Positions 6,876 through 12,835 of a stretch of DNA of 12,835 bases are shown in pieces. Each line of letters starts with the position of its first letter. The stretch's first letter is position 1. Origin of the DNA: Clostridium sp. (lineage in GTDB: Bacteria > Bacillota_A > Clostridia > Lachnospirales > Lachnospiraceae). Below the pieces are notes generated by a model, which saw only the letters and a program-made list of their open reading frames with translations, did not search any database and was not told where the DNA came from. Location of the stretch: assembly GCA_023666975.1 (NCBI GenBank), contig JAMPAW010000096.1, positions 1 through 12,835 of the forward strand. Direction: 5' to 3'. The position numbers were made by a program, and so were the translations under genes.

Positions 6876-9800
6876 ATGGCAAACATAAGAAAAAGAGTAA
6901 CGGCAATTGGATTAATCATCGCTATGGTGCTTCAAATTTCGCATTTGGAAAATTATAGAGGCGCATGGGAGGTATTGGCAGCATCAATGGAAACCGCCAC
7001 AGATTCTACGGAGGCAGATTGGGAGGAGGATAGCTTTCAATCTGATGTTCAGGAAGCAGATGGGTATGAGGCGGAACAACAGGAGGTAGAGCAGGAGGGA
7101 GAAGAACAAGAAGAAAAGCAGGATGATATACTGCAATCTGAGACGATAGAAGAGAATCAGGAACTACAGCAAAGTGAAAAAGAAGTTGATGATGGTATAG
7201 ACTGGCAGGAATTTGCTGTTAGTGGTGGTGTTATTGAAGGAGATTATAGCAACAGGGAAGCAATTAAGTTAATGGGGGATATACGGATTACAGGTGATTT
7301 ATCGATCAGTAATCCGATTAATTTGAATGGACATGCCCTGATTGTGGAAGGGGCTTTGGCTCAATCCGATAACCTGACCGTGAATGGTGACTTGATTGTC
7401 AATGGTGATTATGTCTGGAGAAAGGGCGATATTACATTTGAAAATGGATATATGCAAGTGGGTGGAAATCTGCAGGTAGAAAGTCAGTTTGAACACGAAC
7501 TTTCCATGGTGCATGAGGAGGATTATATTTTTGTAGAGGGAGACTTTTTGTTAGGGGAATACAATAGATTATCGACGAATATCACAGACGGAACACTTGA
7601 ACTGAAAGGAGATTTTATACAGAAAGTAGTGACGTCATGGTATGATATCGATTATCCCCAAAGTGACTTTTATGCCGGCGGCAACAGCGTATTAATACTT
7701 TCCGGAGAGGGGAGGCAGAACATCTATGTGGCAAAGGAAACCTCGGGTTTTCGGAATATTGCCGTGTCAACATCTAATCTGGAAACAGATGAGAATGGTC
7801 AATATCTCTTTGGAGACAGACAGATAGGATTCAGCGGCTTGTGTAATTATGAGAAATATGAAGATTGCGGATGTCCGACAACGTATGGTTATGCAGCGTA
7901 TGACAGGATAGAACCGGATTGTGGGATAATCTATGGCTCCTGTTATTATACAGGGGAACCGCTACATCTGAACGGAAACAGTCTGAGGGTTGTCGGGGAT
8001 TTTATCCAGAATGGAGATTTATATTCAGAAGGAGGGAATCTGTATATATATGGCGATTACAGAATCCAGTCTGTAAATGGAAGTGGCGGATATGGGGAAA
8101 CCGCGGGTAAACTCGTCGTGCAAAAGGGCTGTTCAATTTGTGTACATGGAGATTTTGTGACAGAATCGGTTACTGATCATACGGGCTTGTTGACGAATGG
8201 ATTTTGGTATTTATATGGGAATTTATATCAGCTTGGTAAGACAGCGAAAAATTTTGTAACCAGTGACGATTTGAAAATTTATCTTCAAAATAAAGATTCC
8301 AAAAAAGCGAGGGAGTGTCATATTGCAATGGACAATCCTCTGGATAATCCACTAGCTTATTTGTATGGTCCGTCGTCAGAAATCAAAGTTGCAGTTGATA
8401 AGGGTGTATATATCACTGGTTATTCATCTTTTGGAACTTATTCCGGCTATGTTATTGTAAAAGATGTAAATGTATCTTCTGATTATGGAGGGGATGTAAG
8501 GATTATGTCCGATGCGCAGATAAATAAAAATCTGTGGGTGAGAGGGAATGTTACAATAGAAGCAGATACCAGAATTATTTCCACGATGCAGGTTACCGGA
8601 AATGTTGAGATAGGAGCAGACGTAAATATTATCGGCTCGATGCAGGTTACCGGAAATGTTACGATAGGGGCAGATGTGAATGTTGCCGGTTCCGTGCGGG
8701 TCAGCAAAGACATGATAATGAAAAAAGGGACGCTTACCGTTGACGGAGGATATGTTTCTGCCGACGTGCTGAGCTTTCAGGACGGAAGCGACAGTGCACT
8801 GGTGATGGAAAAGGACGGCAGCAGCCTTTATTGTGGGGATTTCTATTATGGGAGCAACCGGGAATCGGGTAAACTCACGAATGGCAATCTTCAGTTTGCC
8901 AGAGATTTTTATGTCAAGGATACAGGAACTTCCAATAATTTTGTGTGTTCCGGCAGCCATAGAGTGACGGCGTACGGAAGCGGAAATGGGAAGCATATTA
9001 CAATTGAAAGCCCGGACTCTAATATAGAAACTTTATATGTCTCTTCTGCGGATTCGGTGAGAGCAACGGACGGCACAGTGATTCATACGGTTATCGATTC
9101 CTCTGGAACATATGTGTGGGAGGGGATTGAGGGATATACCTTGGACAGAGATGAAACTTACGACGAGGATGTGTTTTTAACCAGTGGTACACTGGACCTA
9201 AACGGCCACACATTGACGGTCAATGGAGATTTATATGCAGAGCAGGGGACAATCTATATTCATGGCGGCAATTTAATTGTAAACGGGGATTTGAAATTTG
9301 TATTCCGCGACTGGCAGAGCGGCAAGCCGCAGGTGAGGGATTCCAAAGCGGATTTGGTAATGAGCCATAAAGAAGACAGAGTGGATATTAACGGAAGCTG
9401 GTATTGTGTTTTTCAGTCAGGCAGTCTTGGCAAGATGCAGAGAGGTGATGTATATCTCAGCGGAAATGTAATGCTTAATGGGACAATGAGCGCAAGTCCG
9501 TCTGCCAGTAAAAATATGATGGACGGGAGCAATCTGCATTTGACGGGTGATACAAAGCAGACGATTACAGGAGATACACTCTCTTTTTTGCTAAAAACGG
9601 GAGACTTTATTGCTGAAAATGGACAGGAGATAGAAGTTAAGATTCCCATGCAGGTAGGAGGTATTTTGCGTTTGCCGGAAAACTATCGCTTCTACAAACT
9701 CACCGTGCAGAATTTGGGGAATATTGACGGACATTATTTTAAAGGTGACATAGAAGCAGTCCAGTCGCAATTGACGGGGGATATCCAGATTGAAGGCAGC

Positions 9801-12800
9801 CTAAATATTAAAGGGTTGACTGATTTTTGCGGATACAGTATTCATGCTGGCAACGTTACCGTAAACGCAGAGACTTATCTGTCTGGTGGTGGTCTTTACG
9901 CAGATGAATTATATATAAACAACAAAATCTATATGCAAAATCCGGAGGATGTGATCCGGACGGGCGATGTATATATCAATGTCAGAACAAGTGATTCAGA
10001 TTATATGACAGACGGAAACATCTATATCACAGGCAATTTTACGGATGATACAGACAAATATTATTCCTTTCTGCCCTCCGGCAGCCATGCGGTTGTTTTT
10101 GATGTGCCGGGAGATTCAACGGCAGATATTACGTTTAATAATGGCAAATCCAAACTAAACCGTGCCGTATTTAATAATCGGATTAGTAACTATACGATCA
10201 ATCGGGAGCGGAAAGACATAGCGAATGAGCTGATCATAGGGTATGACGACAAGGAAAAGCCAGCACCTCCCCAATCAGTTGGCTATAAAAGCGTTCTCAG
10301 CTTTATGGTGCACTTGCAATGGAGCGAAGCGACAGACAATATGGAGATTGATTACTACAAGCTGTACAGAGATGGCGAATGTATCTGTGAAACAGAGGAA
10401 ACGCAGTATATAGATGTGGTACTTCGGCCGAGGACCACATACAATTATAGTGTGAGTGCAGTAGATGTGGCAGGGAACGAATCTGAACAGAGTAAAGTGG
10501 AACAGATAACAACATCTGGAGACGGGCAGGCACCGGTACTTTTGAAGACGCCAAGCATCAAGGTGGATGAGGATAAATTGACGATGGCGTGTAAGGGTGC
10601 TTTCGTTGATAGGCAGAACTATGTTGATTATTATGTTTTGACAAAAGACGGGGAAGAAGTTGCACGGCTTATCGATAATGCAAGTGTTGCTTATTTGGAC
10701 CTGAATGGCAAATATGTCTCTCTGCAGGTTCGGGAGGGCGATCCTGTCTATACGGAAGAGGGGCTGGAATACGGACAGCTGCATGAATATTGTTTATATG
10801 CAGTAGATGCGGCAGGGAACACATCAGAAGGATGTGTAATGAATGTTGTGGCCAATTATCCACCGGACATGGCAAAAGGATTTTCCGTAATATCCGAAAG
10901 CGGATATAATATTATTTCTGTGCAACGGAGCGGAACTGCGGAGTGTGAATCTTACAGGGTGTACAGAGACGGTAAATGGGTAGGCAGTATCAAGAACAGC
11001 GGGGAAGGTACGGGAATGTATATTGATACAGAGGTTGAGTTGGGAAGCAGTTATACCTATTGTATCAGACCATGTAATATGTACGGTACTTTAGGAGAAC
11101 CGACAGAAGAATGTGAGATACAGACTGTGGGTGAAAATGTCTCTCCGGTTATTGAAGAGGTGCGCAGCAGTATTCCGGGAAATATCATCAACGAAAATGT
11201 ACAGCTTCAGGTGAGGGCAACGGATAAGGGAGGATTAAAGGAAATCCGTGCATATATAGTAAAGAGCGGTGAAGAGGAACAAAAGGTGGTGTGTGAGCAG
11301 AAGGCATATGCTGTGGAAGATTCACTGACAGCGGAATTTGGGATTAATACAGAGAAGCTGCTGGGAGTCTATGATCTCCATATTGTTGCGGTAGATTATA
11401 GCGACAATGAAACAGAACAGATTATTACCTACAAAATTAACATTGACGGATTGAAACCGGTTAAGGTTGTGAAAAAGAGAACAGCGGAAACGGAGATTTT
11501 CTTGGAATGGGAAGCAGCAGAGGGGGCAGATTATTATGCTGTCGAATATAAAAAACAAGGAAGTTACAGTTATACACAGATAAGTGGGATAACGAAGACA
11601 AACTGCAGCATCAATAACCTGCGTGACGGAATGGAATATCAGTGCCGGATTGTTGCTTATGACAAGGACGGAGTGAGGGGACTTGCCACGGAAGACATTG
11701 TTCTTACCACAAAAAATGATACGGATGCTCCGAAGATTACGAAAGTGTATGCAGGTTCCAGTGTGCTTGCCTTGGATACATTTCTGGAAGTGGGTTATCA
11801 GGATAATATAGAGGTAAATAAAGTCCGTGCATATTACCGGATATCCGGTGAAAATAACTGGACTCTGATCAATGAAGAGGAAGTAGATAAAAAGTCAGGC
11901 AGTGTCCAATTAGCTTGGAATAAGGAAGGACTGGAATCAGGAGTCTATGAGGTATGCTACCAGGCAGAGGACCGAAACGGAAACCTGAGCCGGGAAGTGA
12001 TAGAATCCTACCAATTGGATTTAGATGGTCCTGTGATTCGCAATCTGGTATTGACGCCAGAGGACTGGCAGATAAAACTTCAATGGGATGCCTTTGTGGA
12101 AGAGGATTACACCCGATATGAGATTGGACGTATCCGGGCAGCAGAATATGATGCTGCTGTCAGCGAAGGCAAAAATGATCTGCGTAATGTATTGAAAATA
12201 GCGAGCGGAAAGGATTTGCAGACATATGAGGAAATGATATCTCCGAGCGAAGAATATGTTTATATTCTGTATGCCTACGATAAATACGGAAATGTTACTA
12301 CAGCCAGTGTGCGCGGGCGTTCTATTGATCATGATATTTTTCCTCCGACGGTAGCATCGTTGTCACCGATATTTGGGGCTGCGGATGTGGCAATTTCGCT
12401 ATCGGCTGCAGGATGTACGGATAATGATGAAGTGGCTTATTATGAATGGGATATGGGAAATGGTGATGTAGTGCAGGGGATGGATTGCGAATATGTTTAC
12501 CGTGAACCGGGAACCTATAATCTGACACTGACGGCAGAAGACAGGAGCGGTAACCGTACATCGAAAACAACAACGGTAACGGTAGGGAAAGATACCGGAA
12601 TGGTACAGGTGATAGTTGTTTGCGGCAGCAAGAGGGTGCAGGGTGCTGATGTAGTGGCATGTGTAAACGGGAAGGCCTGCCACAGCGGAGAAAAAACAAA
12701 GACAAACAGCCAGGGAATACTTTCTTTTCCGATGGCAGCGGGAACTTACCGGTTTGCGGCATATAAGGAGGGCTATATACCAAAGGAGCTTCCTGTATAA
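6876..12800 (+). CDS. Giant secreted beta-solenoid / FN3 / PKD multi-domain surface protein
   Basis: This is a 1974-residue extracellular protein of unknown role, plausibly adhesive or structural. A signal peptide (basic NIRKR, hydrophobic core about 10-20, likely cleavage near VLAAS at about 34-38) is followed by a Glu/Gln-rich acidic linker to about 112. Residues about 120-1120 are Gly/Asn/Asp-rich short strands. The motif LNGxxLxVxGD recurs at 150, 365 and 775, and strands like DGxLxLxGDF at 238, 442, 670, 857 and 1046. Three near-identical 18-residue units lie at 553-606, all suggesting a parallel beta-helix-like array. A five-Cys patch lies at 323-356. From about 1124 come FN3-like domains (about 1127-1213, 1215-1325, 1327-1420, 1526-1610, 1712-1815) and Ig-like domains (about 1422-1525, 1612-1710). 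A PKD domain with YYEWDMGNGD and EPGTYNLTLTAED lies at 1818-1905, and a carboxypeptidase-regulatory-like end at 1908-1974. No LPXTG motif, C-terminal TM or S-layer domain is seen. The start ATG has a GAGGGGG ribosome site. Domain edges are approximate. Confidence 0.9.
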   Translation: MANIRKRVTAIGLIIAMVLQISHLENYRGAWEVLAASMETATDSTEADWEEDSFQSDVQEADGYEAEQQEVEQEGEEQEEKQDDILQSETIEENQELQQSEKEVDDGIDWQEFAVSGGVIEGDYSNREAIKLMGDIRITGDLSISNPINLNGHALIVEGALAQSDNLTVNGDLIVNGDYVWRKGDITFENGYMQVGGNLQVESQFEHELSMVHEEDYIFVEGDFLLGEYNRLSTNITDGTLELKGDFIQKVVTSWYDIDYPQSDFYAGGNSVLILSGEGRQNIYVAKETSGFRNIAVSTSNLETDENGQYLFGDRQIGFSGLCNYEKYEDCGCPTTYGYAAYDRIEPDCGIIYGSCYYTGEPLHLNGNSLRVVGDFIQNGDLYSEGGNLYIYGDYRIQSVNGSGGYGETAGKLVVQKGCSICVHGDFVTESVTDHTGLLTNGFWYLYGNLYQLGKTAKNFVTSDDLKIYLQNKDSKKARECHIAMDNPLDNPLAYLYGPSSEIKVAVDKGVYITGYSSFGTYSGYVIVKDVNVSSDYGGDVRIMSDAQINKNLWVRGNVTIEADTRIISTMQVTGNVEIGADVNIIGSMQVTGNVTIGADVNVAGSVRVSKDMIMKKGTLTVDGGYVSADVLSFQDGSDSALVMEKDGSSLYCGDFYYGSNRESGKLTNGNLQFARDFYVKDTGTSNNFVCSGSHRVTAYGSGNGKHITIESPDSNIETLYVSSADSVRATDGTVIHTVIDSSGTYVWEGIEGYTLDRDETYDEDVFLTSGTLDLNGHTLTVNGDLYAEQGTIYIHGGNLIVNGDLKFVFRDWQSGKPQVRDSKADLVMSHKEDRVDINGSWYCVFQSGSLGKMQRGDVYLSGNVMLNGTMSASPSASKNMMDGSNLHLTGDTKQTITGDTLSFLLKTGDFIAENGQEIEVKIPMQVGGILRLPENYRFYKLTVQNLGNIDGHYFKGDIEAVQSQLTGDIQIEGSLNIKGLTDFCGYSIHAGNVTVNAETYLSGGGLYADELYINNKIYMQNPEDVIRTGDVYINVRTSDSDYMTDGNIYITGNFTDDTDKYYSFLPSGSHAVVFDVPGDSTADITFNNGKSKLNRAVFNNRISNYTINRERKDIANELIIGYDDKEKPAPPQSVGYKSVLSFMVHLQWSEATDNMEIDYYKLYRDGECICETEETQYIDVVLRPRTTYNYSVSAVDVAGNESEQSKVEQITTSGDGQAPVLLKTPSIKVDEDKLTMACKGAFVDRQNYVDYYVLTKDGEEVARLIDNASVAYLDLNGKYVSLQVREGDPVYTEEGLEYGQLHEYCLYAVDAAGNTSEGCVMNVVANYPPDMAKGFSVISESGYNIISVQRSGTAECESYRVYRDGKWVGSIKNSGEGTGMYIDTEVELGSSYTYCIRPCNMYGTLGEPTEECEIQTVGENVSPVIEEVRSSIPGNIINENVQLQVRATDKGGLKEIRAYIVKSGEEEQKVVCEQKAYAVEDSLTAEFGINTEKLLGVYDLHIVAVDYSDNETEQIITYKINIDGLKPVKVVKKRTAETEIFLEWEAAEGADYYAVEYKKQGSYSYTQISGITKTNCSINNLRDGMEYQCRIVAYDKDGVRGLATEDIVLTTKNDTDAPKITKVYAGSSVLALDTFLEVGYQDNIEVNKVRAYYRISGENNWTLINEEEVDKKSGSVQLAWNKEGLESGVYEVCYQAEDRNGNLSREVIESYQLDLDGPVIRNLVLTPEDWQIKLQWDAFVEEDYTRYEIGRIRAAEYDAAVSEGKNDLRNVLKIASGKDLQTYEEMISPSEEYVYILYAYDKYGNVTTASVRGRSIDHDIFPPTVASLSPIFGAADVAISLSAAGCTDNDEVAYYEWDMGNGDVVQGMDCEYVYREPGTYNLTLTAEDRSGNRTSKTTTVTVGKDTGMVQVIVVCGSKRVQGADVVACVNGKACHSGEKTKTNSQGILSFPMAAGTYRFAAYKEGYIPKELPV
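8532..8693 (+). repeat. 54-bp tandem repeats encoding 18-residue solenoid units
   Basis: Three consecutive 54-base units (8532-8585, 8586-8639, 8640-8693) encode LWVRGNVTIEADTRIIST, MQVTGNVEIGADVNIIGS and MQVTGNVTIGADVNVAGS. Units 2 and 3 share a 21-base identical start, so the last duplication is recent in DNA terms. The first unit is more diverged. The following residues (VRVSKDMIMKKG) look like a degenerate fourth unit. An 18-residue period fits one coil of a beta-solenoid. Confidence 0.85.
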
Positions 12801-12835
12801 TTAAAAATATAGAGGATCCCAAGAAAGAAGGTTGA

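Noticed and set aside
8424..8996. 190-codon minus-strand open frame with repeated residues
   Set aside because: Its repetitive look is a mirror of the 54-bp tandem repeats in the real + strand gene.
12794..12835. Possible frameshift continuation of the giant protein (frame giving IIKNIEDPKKEG then stop)
   Set aside because: The alternate frame adds only about a dozen residues before TGA, so it does not restore a longer protein. The in-frame TAA at 12798-12800 is the simpler end.

Overview
The window looks like Firmicutes/Clostridia chromosomal DNA, most probably a gut Lachnospiraceae-type genome. This rests on moderate G+C, strong AGGAGG-like ribosome-binding sites, a Tn916-type tyrosine integrase and MacB/FtsX-type ABC permeases without an outer-membrane partner. 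It also rests on a very large secreted multi-domain beta-rich protein. The genus cannot be fixed from sequence alone.

Layout, left to right, with all genes on the + strand. (1) 1-576 is the C-terminal half of a tyrosine recombinase/integrase whose N-terminus lies off the left edge, so an integrative element probably ends here or just to the right. (2) 577-905 is non-coding. It holds four helically spaced TACACCA repeats (candidate integrase arm sites), an 18-bp dyad (candidate operator), a consensus TATAAT box and a 10-bp perfect dyad. (3) 906-6532 is a four-gene ABC-transporter cluster: a long 8-TM FtsX-type permease with a very large extracellular domain, a MacB/LolD-type ATPase, a signal-peptide/Ig-like/C-terminal-TM protein, and a second, short 4-TM MacB-type permease. 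A 204-bp element made of two nested inverted repeats (3399-3602) separates the first permease from its ATPase. (4) 6533-6875 holds an intrinsic terminator closing the cluster, then a very AT-rich leader. (5) 6876-12800 encodes a 1974-residue secreted protein: signal peptide, acidic linker, about 1000 residues of beta-solenoid-like repeats, FN3/Ig-like domains, a PKD domain and a partial carboxypeptidase-regulatory-like domain. It ends without an anchor I can recognise.

Functional reading. One ATPase appears to serve two dissimilar permeases, and an anchored Ig-like protein takes the genomic place of a MacA-type adaptor. This fits a mechanotransmission-type ABC system acting at the outer face of the membrane (export, envelope remodelling or antimicrobial-peptide handling), but no substrate is visible. 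The giant surface protein has its own leader after a terminator, so it is probably a separate transcription unit. Any functional link to the transporter is inference from adjacency only.
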